The notes under the pieces: model-generated
What the model was told of the DNA's origin: nothing
The model's database searches: none
The model's input: only the letters and a program-made list of their open reading frames with translations
Program-made: the position numbers and the translations under genes
Assembly (NCBI GenBank): GCA_020161935.1
Contig: JAIUNI010000005.1
Coordinates: 248,001-312,000, forward strand
DNA from: Chloroflexota bacterium
Lineage (GTDB): Bacteria; Chloroflexota; Anaerolineae; Aggregatilineales; Phototrophicaceae
DNA: 64,000 nucleotides
Reading direction: 5' to 3'
Shown here: positions 8,348-16,745 of the stretch, in pieces
Numbering within the stretch: the first letter of the stretch is position 1
Layout of the letters: each line of letters begins with the position of its first letter

Positions 8348-8904
8348 TTGAGCCTTTCGATGATGTCATCGCAGGTTTGGTCGGGTGTGCGCCCGTTGGT
8401 ATATACCGTTATTTTCGCCAGCGTGAGGTTCGATGGATGCTTCACAAAATGGGTGTTCAGTTGGTATAGAAAGGGCAGGATATTCGGGTCATCCAGCGGG
8501 ATGCGGCTGTTCAGGATTTTGACAGACTCGTCTAAATCCGGTGACGGCAGCAGGAGAACCACGTTCGGGTACGGTTCCAGTGCTTTTTGTACCCGCGCGA
8601 ATAGTACCTCATCCTCATAAACCGACTGCCCCCCGCCGAAGTCGATCACGCAGTCGTCGTAGTCCGCCAGCACCCGTTCGACACTGTGGGCTTCAAACGG
8701 CTTCCAATAATTGACGACCGCCTCAATACCGCCCTGCTCATGTCGCTGCTTGGTCACTTCATTGTCGTAGCCAATTTCGTCGTAGTAAGGCCAGCGGATT
8801 TCGTCCAACTGCACCCATTCTAATTTCAGCCGCTTGGATAACAACTCACCAATCGTCGTTTTTCCCGCACTAATCGGCCCGATCAGGATGATCTTCTGCC
8901 CCAT
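8344..8904 (-). CDS. Shikimate kinase-like P-loop kinase
   Basis: The 186-residue protein has a Walker A motif at its N-terminus (IGPISAGKTTIGELLSKRL) and the following LEWVQLDEIRWPYYDEIGY, which resembles the substrate-binding Asp region of shikimate kinases and related nucleoside or small-molecule kinases. A later DFGGGQSVYED corresponds to the shikimate kinase GGG motif. However, the LID arginine pattern of true shikimate kinases is not obvious and the C-terminal part (YTNGRTPDQTCDDIIERL) only loosely matches. It is therefore called by superfamily; shikimate phosphorylation is possible. It lies directly after ubiA with two bases between the genes. Confidence 0.7.
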   Translation of the reverse strand: MGQKIILIGPISAGKTTIGELLSKRLKLEWVQLDEIRWPYYDEIGYDNEVTKQRHEQGGIEAVVNYWKPFEAHSVERVLADYDDCVIDFGGGQSVYEDEVLFARVQKALEPYPNVVLLLPSPDLDESVKILNSRIPLDDPNILPFLYQLNTHFVKHPSNLTLAKITVYTNGRTPDQTCDDIIERLK

Positions 8905-8906
8905 AT

Positions 8907-9809
8907 TTAGATGACCAACGCGAGGAATGTGCCGACGAACAGCGTCACTGCCACATACGAGTTCATCTGGAAGAAGGCTTGGTTCATCTTGGAAAGGTCG
9001 TTAGGCTTTACGAGGCTGTTCTCATACGCGAGTAAAGCCGCCGCAATCGCGACACCAATCCAGTACGGCCAACCCAACGGATAGGTGAGGCCGAGGACGA
9101 TCAGCACGAGGATCGTCAGTACGTGGTTAGCCTTCGCCATGAATAACGCGCTGGCGATGCCGTAGCGGCTCGGCCACGAATATAAGCCCTCTTGCTTGTC
9201 ATGCTCGACATCTTGGCAGGCATAAATCAGGTCGAAGCCGCCGATCCAGAACGTAACCGCGAACATCAGCAGCCACGCGGGGAGGTCGTCCGCCGTGAAG
9301 ATGCTGCCGCGCACCGCAATCCAGCCGCCAATCGCCGCCAGTCCGTCGGTGAAGCCCAGCACCCAATGACACAGCGCCGTAAAGCGTTTGGTATACGAGT
9401 AGCCGAGCAGGAAGACCAACGCGCCGGGGAACAGAATCAGCGCCAGCGGACTGAGCAGCGCGGCACTAACCGCCAGCACGACCAGCGAAATGACCGCGAA
9501 AATAATAATGAGTTGGGAACTGAGGCGGCCTGTGACGGATGGGCGTTTGGCGGTGCGCGGGTTAGTGGCATCGAAGCGCCGGTCAGCCAAGCGGTTGATG
9601 GCGAACGCCAGCGTCCGCGCGGAGGCCATCGCCAGCGTCACCCAGAAGAACTGGTGGAAGGTCGGTAAGCCACCTGCCGCCAGAACCGTGCCCAGATAAG
9701 CGAAGGGCAGGGCGAAAATGGTGTGCTCAAACTTAATGAGATCAAGAAAGACCTTGATCTTGGTGAGTAGTGTGTCGTTATTCGTTGGATTGGCTGCTGC
9801 CTGCGTCAT
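8907..9809 (-). CDS. ubiA: UbiA-family prenyltransferase
   Basis: The integral membrane enzyme attaches a polyprenyl chain to an aromatic acid. Both Asp-rich motifs can be seen: NRLADRRFDATNPRT (first, DxxxD) and DLIYACQDVEHDKQEGLYS (second), with about eight membrane helices. The 4-hydroxybenzoate type usually has this arrangement, and the MqnP enzyme of the futalosine menaquinone route is a close relative. I start at the ATG at 9809 (MTQAAANPT), giving 300 residues; an upstream in-frame start would overlap the RNHCP gene. The ubiD and ubiX partners nearby fit decarboxylation of the prenylated product. Confidence 0.9.
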   Translation of the reverse strand: MTQAAANPTNNDTLLTKIKVFLDLIKFEHTIFALPFAYLGTVLAAGGLPTFHQFFWVTLAMASARTLAFAINRLADRRFDATNPRTAKRPSVTGRLSSQLIIIFAVISLVVLAVSAALLSPLALILFPGALVFLLGYSYTKRFTALCHWVLGFTDGLAAIGGWIAVRGSIFTADDLPAWLLMFAVTFWIGGFDLIYACQDVEHDKQEGLYSWPSRYGIASALFMAKANHVLTILVLIVLGLTYPLGWPYWIGVAIAAALLAYENSLVKPNDLSKMNQAFFQMNSYVAVTLFVGTFLALVI

Positions 9810-9843
9810 GACGCTGCCTTTTCTATGAACGGTGTTCCCGATT

Positions 9844-10152
9844 CTAAAATGGGTTCCCCATCGATACAAGCTCTATTAAGAGGTCAAAATCGTCATCAGC
9901 GGCGGCACGGTTGCGCTTGCTGTAGTGGCAGACCACGCAGCGGTGAACGATGATAATCTCGCTGCCCTTTTGCTCCGCGCCCACCGGCTCCATCAACCCC
10001 CCACAGTCCGCCGCACGGTCGCCGGGGTTCACGTCAACGTGTTTGCTCCACAGGCAGCTTGGACAGTGGTTCGTGTATCCATCACCGGTGACAGGCTCAC
10101 CGCAGTGTTCACAGGTAAAATTTTCAGTCCGGCGTTGGAATTTACGCGCCAT
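9844..10152 (-). CDS. RNHCP-domain zinc-binding protein
   Basis: The 102-residue protein has the RNHCP pattern: FTCEHCGEPV, then YTNHCPSCLWSKHVDVNPGDRAADCGGLMEPV and a final IVHRCVVCHYSKRNR. Four Cys pairs or Cys-His groups could hold two zinc ions. The family is widespread in several phyla but its function is not known; a nucleic-acid role is possible from the zinc ribbons. It ends 34 bases before the ubiA start and may be transcribed with it. Confidence 0.85.
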   Translation of the reverse strand: MARKFQRRTENFTCEHCGEPVTGDGYTNHCPSCLWSKHVDVNPGDRAADCGGLMEPVGAEQKGSEIIIVHRCVVCHYSKRNRAAADDDFDLLIELVSMGNPF

Positions 10153-10180
10153 AATCGTTTGCTACCGGTTTAAATATTGA

Positions 10181-10241
10181 CTGTAGGAACGGACTACCCG
10201 TATCAACTTGCCCCGTTTAACCGGGCAAACCGCCCCTACAG
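10181..10241. repeat. REP-like palindromic unit
   Basis: The unit begins CTGTAGG and ends CCTACAG (7-bp terminal inverted repeat), with an inner hairpin GCCC-CGTTTAACC-GGGC. It lies in the gap between the ubiD and RNHCP genes. The ending CCCTACA is shared by two other intergenic copies near 16.4 and 18.0 kb, so these look like related dispersed palindromes. Confidence 0.55.
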
Positions 10242-10266
10242 ATCAATAACAACGTGAGTGTAGGCG

Positions 10267-12090
10267 TTACCCGCCTAATCCATAGGCCGCCCAGCGTTCG
10301 TCAACCTTCTTCACGACTTCCGGCGACATGAGTATTTCCACAGGCCAACCGCGCGGGTGACCATCTTCGGCGGTCTTGCTGGTCGCGTCAATGCCGATGA
10401 AACTGCGCGGGAGTTCGCTGCTCGCGTAATGGTCGATGCCGTCCTTGCTGAACAGCACGTCGCGGTTCCAATCGGTGTTGCCCAGCGTGCGCCATGCCGC
10501 GTCTGAAAGGTTGTTCACATCGGCGAAGTCGTCGAGGATAACCAGATTGTAATCAGGGCAAAGCGCCCAGATTTTTCGCATGGTTTCTTTGGGGTTGTGC
10601 TGCTTTTTGTCCAGCGCCACCAAAATCGTTTGGTGCGTTTCACACCACTTGGTACCCACCAGCGCGCTCAGTTGGTCAGCCGGAATGGGCGCGGGTACGG
10701 GATATGGAGTCATATGCTCGGCTTTGGTCGAGCGCGTGGCATCAATCCCGATCTTGCCGCCGTACGAATCCTCGCGCGAGGAATGGTCAAGCTGGTCAAC
10801 TGCGCCGTCCACAATCGTCACATCGCGCCGCCAGTTGACGTTTGTAATAACCTCTTTCGCGACCGCCTTGACATCATGCACATCGACATCGGCATCCACG
10901 ATGATGAAGGCTTTCGAGAGCATCATCAGCCCCAAGCCCCACAGCCCGTACATAATCTTCTGCGCGTGGCCGGGGAAACGCTTCTTGATGCTGATGATGA
11001 CGAGGTTATGGAACACCCCTTCGGCGGGCATGGCGTAGTCCACGATTTCGCCCATGAACAGCTTCATCAGCGGCAGGAACAAACGCTCGGTCGCCTTGCC
11101 CATCCACAGGTCTTCCATCGGCGGCTTGCCCACAATTGTCGTCGGGTAAACCGCATCCTTACGGTGGGTGATGGCAGTGACATGCATGACCGGAAACAGA
11201 TCAGGTGGTGTATAGAAACCCGTGTGGTCGCCGAACGGGCCTTCGGTGCGGTGTTCGTTCGGGTCAAACCAACCCTCGATCACGATCTCGGCGTTGGCAG
11301 GCACTTCCAAATCTTGCGAGACACATTTGACGAACGGCGTGGGCTTGCCGCGCAGCCAGTTCGCCAGCAGGAACTCGTCGATACCGGGCGGCAGGGGAGC
11401 CGAGCCGCACCACATCGCCGCCGGATCACCACCGAGGACAATTGCCACCGGAATCTTCTGCTGGTTGCGGATTTTCCCCGCCTCTTGGTGTTCCTTGCCG
11501 CCCTTGTGCCGCTGCCAGTGCAGGCCGAGCGTTTGCCCGTCATACACCTGCACGCGGTACATGCCCACGTTGCGCGTACCAGTGCCGGGGTCGCGGGTAA
11601 TGACCGAGGTAAGCGTAATATATTTGCCACCGTCATCCGGCCAGCACTTCAAGATCGGCAGGATGTTCACATCCGGCTTGTCCGTGATAACCACTTCTTG
11701 CACAGGCGCTTTGTTGGTCTTGCTGGGGCCGAGGCCGATACGCCGCAGGGCATCAAACACTTCCATGCCGCGGTTCATCATCGGCCCCATACCTTTCGGC
11801 AGCTTGAGGTCGATCAATTTCGCGAGGCGCTGGTTGAGTTCTTCGAGGTCTTCCACGCCCATCGCCCACGCCATGCGCTGCGGGTTGCCGTAGAGGTTGA
11901 TGACAAGCGGGAAGCTGCTGCCCTCGACCTTTTCAAAAAGAATAGCCTTGTTGCGGTTGTGGGGGAGTTTGGAAATCCGGTCGGTGATTTCGGTGATTTC
12001 CAAATCGGCGCTGACAGGTGTTTTGACGCGAACCAGTTCACCGGCTTGTTCGAGTTTTTCGAGGAAATTTGTTAGTCGTTGATAAGCCAT
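10267..12090 (-). CDS. ubiD: UbiD-family (prenyl-FMN-dependent) decarboxylase
   Basis: The 607-residue enzyme is a non-oxidative decarboxylase of an aromatic or unsaturated acid; it needs the prenylated FMN made by UbiX. Seen in the sequence: NLYGNPQRMAWAMGV, a Mn/flavin-binding region with EGPFGDHTGFYTPPDLFPVMHV, and KIGIDATRSTKAEHMTPYP near the C-terminus; a second SFIGIDATSKTAEDG lies at the very end, giving an unusually long protein (E. coli UbiD has about 497 residues). The longer C-terminus has been seen in members from other phyla. In the futalosine menaquinone route the homologue is MqnL. An extended -10 promoter lies just upstream. Confidence 0.92.
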   Translation of the reverse strand: MAYQRLTNFLEKLEQAGELVRVKTPVSADLEITEITDRISKLPHNRNKAILFEKVEGSSFPLVINLYGNPQRMAWAMGVEDLEELNQRLAKLIDLKLPKGMGPMMNRGMEVFDALRRIGLGPSKTNKAPVQEVVITDKPDVNILPILKCWPDDGGKYITLTSVITRDPGTGTRNVGMYRVQVYDGQTLGLHWQRHKGGKEHQEAGKIRNQQKIPVAIVLGGDPAAMWCGSAPLPPGIDEFLLANWLRGKPTPFVKCVSQDLEVPANAEIVIEGWFDPNEHRTEGPFGDHTGFYTPPDLFPVMHVTAITHRKDAVYPTTIVGKPPMEDLWMGKATERLFLPLMKLFMGEIVDYAMPAEGVFHNLVIISIKKRFPGHAQKIMYGLWGLGLMMLSKAFIIVDADVDVHDVKAVAKEVITNVNWRRDVTIVDGAVDQLDHSSREDSYGGKIGIDATRSTKAEHMTPYPVPAPIPADQLSALVGTKWCETHQTILVALDKKQHNPKETMRKIWALCPDYNLVILDDFADVNNLSDAAWRTLGNTDWNRDVLFSKDGIDHYASSELPRSFIGIDATSKTAEDGHPRGWPVEILMSPEVVKKVDERWAAYGLGG

Positions 12091-12128
12091 CGTTTACAAC
12101 ATTCAATTTGTGCTAAACGTCACGAATG

Positions 12129-12137
12129 ATTATAACA
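12129..12137 (-). promoter_or_regulatory. Extended -10 promoter of ubiD
   Basis: On the minus strand the bases read TGTTATAAT, a TGn extension joined to a perfect TATAAT, 39 bases upstream of the ubiD ATG. No good -35 hexamer is found at 16-18 bases, which is common for extended -10 promoters. Confidence 0.6.
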
Positions 12138-12185
12138 TTCCTCGTCAAGCAGCGCCATTAAAATTCGCTGAGTGGTGTGACAGCT

Positions 12186-12206
12186 CCCCGCAGCTAATGC
12201 TGAGGG
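12186..12206 (-). repeat. Right-end hairpin of the IS element, candidate omega-RNA 3' end
   Basis: On the minus strand CCCTCAGC-ATTA-GCTGCGGGG folds into a stem with one mismatch, a few bases after the tnpB stop. In IS605-type elements the right end is also the 3' scaffold of the omega RNA that guides TnpB; the guide would be the flanking sequence that follows (beginning near 12180 and running to lower coordinates). Confidence 0.6.
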
Positions 12207-13353
12207 CTTCTAATCCGACGCATAGCCTCATGGCTTACGTGAGCGATTAAGGGTGCGTCCCACCCTGCTTTGACTAAAATGTTGATGGCGGCATTGTGGT
12301 CTCTATCCAAACTGAGGCCACACGCGCACTTGACCCAGCGGGTCGAAAGACTGAAATCTTGGAACGCTGTACCACAGTTAGAACAATATTTGGAGGTATA
12401 GGCAGGGTTCACAAACCGTATCTCACGACCAGCACTTCCAGCCTTGTACGTGAGATATTGTTTGAAAATGGCCCAACCCGCATCCAGAATGCTTTTACTC
12501 AAGTGGTGGTTACGAACCATGTTGTGGATCGCCAAATCTTCAAGCGCCACGCCGTCACAGCTTCTCACCAGTGCGGTACTCAGCTTGTGTAGATAGTCGC
12601 TGCGTTGGTTGCCAACATGCCTGTGCTGACGCTGGACACGCTTAAGTGCTTTACGGCGGTTTTTGCCACCTTTCTGCTTTCGTGCCAGCGCACGGCTTAG
12701 AACGCGCAGGCGCTGTTGTCCAAGACGATAGTAGTTCGGGTTCTCAACTTTCTCGCCTTCCGATGTAGTGAGTAGTGCCGAGATGCCCATATCCAGTCCG
12801 ATGACATGCCCAGTCTTAGGTAGTTCAACCGCATCAGGCAGTTCGACCGCGAGGAGACATACCACTGTCCGGCCTCATATTTAATGCGGCAGGTCTTGAT
12901 CGTCCCGTTATCATGTATTTCTCGATGCCAACGCACTCGTACACGCCCGATTTCAAACAAGCGTAGTCGGTGGTTGCCGTCTAGTCGAGCACCAACCCCA
13001 AATTGTGGAAACACAAAACTGTTGAAGCGGTTATGCCCTTTAAAACGCGGATAGCCGGGTGTCTCGCCAGCTTTAATTCGTCGAAAGAAGGCTTGAAAGG
13101 CTTTGTCCAGATTAATCGCTACCTGTTGCAGCGTTTGTGAAAAGACAACCTTTGCCTGTGGGAAAGTTTGTCGATACTGCCTACTGCGAATGATCTGTTC
13201 GTTTTTGCTGACGGTGCGACCCTCAAGTTCATACGCCAACTTGCGTTCTTCAAGACACATATTATGCCAGTGACGGCAGACAGCCAGCACTTGAAACAGG
13301 CGCTGCTCTTGTGGTTTGGTTGGATACAGGCGATACTTATATGTTCTGATCAT
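12194..13353 (-). pseudogene. tnpB: TnpB (IS605 OrfB) RNA-guided nuclease, frameshifted
   Basis: The first part, from ATG 13353, carries the N-terminal domain (MIRTYKYRLYPTKPQEQRL, a GYPRFKGHNRFNSFVFPQ motif). At about 12851-12860 the frame changes: after GQWYV the protein continues in another frame as LAVELPDAVELPKTGHVIGLDMGI. The alignment of the two halves requires one base to be restored in GTCTCCTCGC, i.e. a one-base deletion or a sequencing or assembly error. The RuvC parts are intact: D in GLDMG, E in ALEDLAI, a CSNCG..CACG zinc finger, and D in DRDHNAAIN. So the enzyme would be functional if the frame were restored. Full length would be about 386 residues, normal for TnpB. Confidence 0.85.
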
Positions 13354-13405
13354 AGAAGAAGTATAGCGTTTTTGCCGCTTAATGGGCAAACCGATGCGCC
13401 TTATT

Positions 13406-13428
13406 CCCCACACCTAAATGGTAGAGGG
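13406..13428 (-). repeat. Left-end hairpin of the IS element
   Basis: On the minus strand CCCTCTACC-ATTTA-GGTGTGGGG forms a stem with one mismatch. It lies about 50 bases before the tnpB start and mirrors the right-end hairpin. Confidence 0.6.
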
Positions 13429-13513
13429 TTTTACGGCGATTTTTCGATAAAGTAAGTCAAGTGTTTTTGCATACTTCTCCTTTTATCGACATCAACAAGG
13501 ACACACAACAACG

Positions 13514-14266
13514 ATGTTCAGCGTGAATTTGAAGGGTAAGGTCGCGCTGGTAACCGGCGCAGGGCGTGGCATTGGTAAGGCGATTGCACAGGGGCTGGCG
13601 GACAGCGGCGCTGCCGTCGCGGTGAATGATATTGACGCGCCGAGTGCCACCCTGACGGCGGGGATACTGGCGGGGGATGCCAACCCCTATGTAGCGGATG
13701 TGCGCGACTCGGCAGCCGTCGAGAAGATGGTGGATAAAGTCGTCGCCGACTTCGGGCGGTTGGATATCGTGGTGAATAACGCGGGTGTAGAACCCCGTGC
13801 TTCGATCTTCGAAATGAGCGATGCCGATTGGCACAACGCCATTGATACCAACTTGAACGCGGCCTTCTACACCAGCCGCAGCGCAGGTCGGATTATGCGG
13901 GTGCGCGGCGAAGGTGTGATTATCAACATTGCCTCGATTGCCGGGCATAACATTCCGATTGCGCTCCGGTCGGGCTATGTGGCGAGTAAAGCGGGCTTGA
14001 TCGGGCTGACGCGCGAGTGTGCGCGGGAGTTCGCGGCCTACGGCATTCGCGTGAACGCGGTTTGCCCCGGCGTGATCGAAACCGAGATGACGACCCACCT
14101 CCGGCAGAACGAAGCCCAGATAAAAAAGTGGCTGGAAGATATTCCACAGGGGCGGCTGGGAATACCGGAAGATGTCGTTGGGCTGGTGCTGTTCCTCAGT
14201 TCGGATGCCTCGCGCTATTTGACAGGACAGTCGATCAACGTCGACGGCGGCAAGGTGATGCTCTAA
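13514..14266 (+). CDS. Short-chain dehydrogenase/reductase (FabG-like)
   Basis: The 250-residue protein is a classical SDR: cofactor motif TGAGRGIG at residues 14-21, NNAGVEPRA, INIASIAGH, and the catalytic Tyr155 and Lys159 in YVASKAG. The C-terminal VLFLSSDASRYLTGQSINVDGG is typical of the FabG group. Such enzymes reduce 3-oxoacyl groups or oxidise sugars and secondary alcohols with NAD(P); the substrate cannot be named. Its stop codon touches the start codon of the next gene (Nudix hydrolase), so the two are translationally coupled. The IS element lies just upstream. Confidence 0.9.
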   Translation: MFSVNLKGKVALVTGAGRGIGKAIAQGLADSGAAVAVNDIDAPSATLTAGILAGDANPYVADVRDSAAVEKMVDKVVADFGRLDIVVNNAGVEPRASIFEMSDADWHNAIDTNLNAAFYTSRSAGRIMRVRGEGVIINIASIAGHNIPIALRSGYVASKAGLIGLTRECAREFAAYGIRVNAVCPGVIETEMTTHLRQNEAQIKKWLEDIPQGRLGIPEDVVGLVLFLSSDASRYLTGQSINVDGGKVML

Positions 14267-14857
14267 ATGAATATCGCGGCGCTGTTAGACGAACTCCGGT
14301 CGATTGCACAACTTGGACTGAATTACGCGCAAGACCCTTACGACCGCGAACGCTACGAACGGCTGATGCGGTTGGCAGTGACCGAATATGCCAGCATAAC
14401 CGGTTTGCCCGAAGCCGAAATCGGCGAGCGTTTCCGGCGTGAAATCGGTTACGTGACCCCGAAAGTCGGCTGCGCGGCAGGCATCTTCAACGAGAAGGGT
14501 GAGGTCTTGCTGGTCAAGCGGTCGGATAACGGGCGCTGGGGCTTACCCGCCGGATTTTGCGAGGTGAACCAGACCCCGCGCGAGAACCTCAAACGCGAAG
14601 TGCGCGAGGAAACCGGCTTGGAAGTTGAAGTCGGGTCGTTGGTCGATGTGTTCAGCGTACTGCCGGGGGAATACGGACAGCCGAACACCTTATACGCCAT
14701 CGTGTTTTTGTGTACAGTTCTTGGTGGGACGCTGACCCCTTCCCATGAGACACCCATCGTGGGTTATTACGACCACCGCACAGTGACCGATTGGCACTTT
14801 GACCACCAGAAACGGGTTGAACGGGCGTACCAATATTGGCTTCAACAAAGCGAGTGA
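14267..14857 (+). CDS. Nudix hydrolase with N-terminal Hydrolase_N domain
   Basis: The protein has an N-terminal helical domain (residues 1-60, LLDELRSIAQLGLNYAQDPYDRERYERL) and a Nudix fold with the complete Nudix box: GFCEVNQTPRENLKREVREETGLEVE. It hydrolyses a nucleoside diphosphate linked to another group. The N-terminal domain is known from ADP-ribose and related pyrophosphatases. With 196 residues it has the usual length of the two-domain type. It follows the SDR gene without a gap and precedes a methyltransferase by six bases, so the three form one operon. Confidence 0.88.
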   Translation: MNIAALLDELRSIAQLGLNYAQDPYDRERYERLMRLAVTEYASITGLPEAEIGERFRREIGYVTPKVGCAAGIFNEKGEVLLVKRSDNGRWGLPAGFCEVNQTPRENLKREVREETGLEVEVGSLVDVFSVLPGEYGQPNTLYAIVFLCTVLGGTLTPSHETPIVGYYDHRTVTDWHFDHQKRVERAYQYWLQQSE

Positions 14858-14863
14858 TTTTTT

Positions 14864-15619
14864 ATGCCGGCGCGTTTCCATGAAATTTCTGAGACGAACC
14901 ACCGTATTCTGAACCCGATGAGTGATGACAAGTTGATGCTCCTCGGTTATTTGTGTGGAATGCAACCGGGTGTGCGGATGCTGGATTTGGCGTGTGGAAA
15001 GGGCGAGATGCTCTCCCGTTGGGCGCAAACCTTCGGCATTACCGGCGTGGGCGTGGATACGAGCGCGACCTTTCTGGAAACGGCCCAGCAGCGGGCATCC
15101 GAGTTGGGCGTGGCCGAGCAGGTGCAGTTTGTTCGGGCGGATGGCTCGGACTTCATTAAGCCGGATGACGAATACTACCACTTTGACGTGGTGAGCTGCC
15201 TCGGCGCAAGCTGGGTCGGTGGCGGGTTGGTGGGCATCCTCGAACTGATGAAGATGGGACTGCGGAACGAGAACAGCCTGATCTTGGTCGGTGAACCCTA
15301 TTGGATTGACCTGCCTCCCGTAGATGCCTATCAAGAACTCGGCGTAGGCACCGAGGAGTTTGTGACGCTCGAAGGTACGCTCGACCGCTTCGACCTGTGC
15401 GGGTTGGAGCTGATCGAGATGGTGCTTTCTGATACCGAGACGTGGGACCGCTACGCGGCGGGGCAGTGGATGGCGGTGAGCAATTGGCTGCGTGAGAACC
15501 CCCATGATAATGATGCGCCCGCGCTGGCGCAGTGGATCGCACAGGATAAGCGGGCGTACATGCGTTATTCGCGTCGGTATTTTGGTTGGGGCGTGTTCGT
15601 CCTCCGGCAAATGGTTTAG
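14864..15619 (+). CDS. Class I SAM-dependent methyltransferase
   Basis: The 251-residue protein has motif I MLDLACGKGEMLSRWA and a following acidic strand GVGVDTSATFLETAQQRA, then FDVVSCLGASWVGGG. The pattern with a Cys before the Gly-rich turn is known from a family of small-molecule methyltransferases (Methyltransf_25/31 type). The substrate is unknown. The gene closes the SDR-Nudix-methyltransferase operon; a gene-free repeat region follows. The start is ATG 14864 with a short T-rich leader, and no strong ribosome binding site is seen, as expected for a coupled gene. Confidence 0.85.
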   Translation: MPARFHEISETNHRILNPMSDDKLMLLGYLCGMQPGVRMLDLACGKGEMLSRWAQTFGITGVGVDTSATFLETAQQRASELGVAEQVQFVRADGSDFIKPDDEYYHFDVVSCLGASWVGGGLVGILELMKMGLRNENSLILVGEPYWIDLPPVDAYQELGVGTEEFVTLEGTLDRFDLCGLELIEMVLSDTETWDRYAAGQWMAVSNWLRENPHDNDAPALAQWIAQDKRAYMRYSRRYFGWGVFVLRQMV

Positions 15620-16745
15620 AAGTTTCAAGTGATAAGTTGCACGTGTCAAGTTCAATGCAAAACGCCAAGTTTAATGTCGGAAGTGTCGTTTTTGTCGGCG
15701 TAAAGCTCATTGTTTTTCCCTCAAATGTCGGAAATGTCGTCGTAGTCGTCGGTGACATCTGCTCATTTTATTTGCAGCGGCACTGTTAGGTCTCGCTGCT
15801 GCAACGTTTGCTGCAAAATAGCTATTAGTCAACAGATATTAGTCGCCAGTCTCCTGCTTAATACAAATACTGGTTGCCAAGGATATTGTCTGCGTGTCGT
15901 CATGGTTAGTTGGCAAAGTTGGCAGCAATTTCGCCAATGGCAAATGGCAATTCCTGTGCCAACGATAATCATCTTCGGCTGGTTTTTGGCAAAGTTGGCA
16001 AAAAGTGTGCTTTTGACTGCCGCCGCCAAGATTGCTAAATAGTCTAAAGTCGACAAACATTAGTCAAATGCAAATACGATTCGTTAGCCGCCAAGAAATA
16101 CAGAACGTCAATCGTTTATGGCGGCAGTGGCGGCGGCGCTGTACCGCCATCATCATCTATACAAGTGCCATAAAGTTGAAAATGTTCAAAATATTGCATT
16201 TGTTGCAAATATTAGAACTGTTATTGCGACTTTTAGGGGAGCAAATGCGAAATGCTGCGAATACTGCAATTGCGACAGTCTGTTTTGTGTCCTTCCGCAG
16301 TCCTGCTGTGATTAAAAATTCACAATATGCGGCAAAAGCAGCAAAAGCGGCGCAGATGAGTCATCAGTCTACAGTCCACAGGTGACAGTCAAAGGGGGGA
16401 TACGGTTGTTAAGGTGCGTGTGGTTGGGAGCGTGGATGAGGCACGCCTCATCCCTACAATCAGCCCTTTGAATAGGATAGCCGATATGGAATACAAAAGG
16501 GTGAACATTTGTCAGACCATTTGGTCGCTTTTTCGCGGTGTTGGCACCAACCTTTTGAGGGAGCGGAATTGTTAAGACGGTTGGTGGATGGTTAGTAAAC
16601 GGTTTGTCGGGTTAACCGAAAATAAACCTAAGTAGTAATAAGTTCCAAGCGGCAAGTTTCAAGTTTAATGCAAAGAGTGACAAAGTTTATAGTTACCGGT
16701 CGATAGTGCTGTAGGACGAAAAAAAGCATTGCTGCTAGTTGCAGT
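15620..16745. repeat. Gene-free region of short interspersed repeats
   Basis: No gene is supported in this 1.1-kb stretch. A short related phrase lies at each end (AGTTTCAAGT..TTCAATGCAA at 15621-15660; AAGTTCCAAGCGGCAAGTTT followed by CAAGTTTAATGCAAAG at 16640-16675). Inside are repeated words such as TTGGCAAAGTTGGCA (15910-15924 and 15986-16000), GTCGGAAATGTCG, ATTAGTC and GCAAATGC. The reading frames on either strand have no recognisable domains and run over these repeats. Confidence 0.55.
16434..16458. repeat. 25-bp palindromic repeat, copy 1
   Basis: The unit has the inverted repeat GATGAGGC-AC-GCCTCATC followed by CCTACA. An identical 25-bp copy lies at 18046-18070, and TGTGGTTGG stands before both. 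It is dispersed, intergenic and ends like the palindrome at 10181-10241. Confidence 0.65.

Larger units (their letters stand above)
12180..13440 (-). mobile_element. IS200/IS605-superfamily element with tnpB only
   Basis: The element consists of one frameshifted tnpB gene bounded by subterminal hairpins at 12186-12206 and 13406-13428. Both hairpins have the same plan (CCCTC on one side, GGGG on the other, one mismatch in the stem), as in IS605-type ends that are recognised by the Y1 transposase TnpA. No tnpA is present, so the copy cannot move by itself and would depend on a transposase in trans. Exact ends cannot be fixed without a second copy or an empty site. Confidence 0.7.

Noticed and set aside
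10597..12075. Long open frame (492 codons) on the plus strand opposite ubiD
   Set aside because: It is a shadow of the GC-rich ubiD gene; it has no recognisable motif and the opposite strand has complete UbiD signatures.
15752..16385. Two short open frames in the repeat island
   Set aside because: They run across repeated words, have odd composition and no ribosome binding site or domain.
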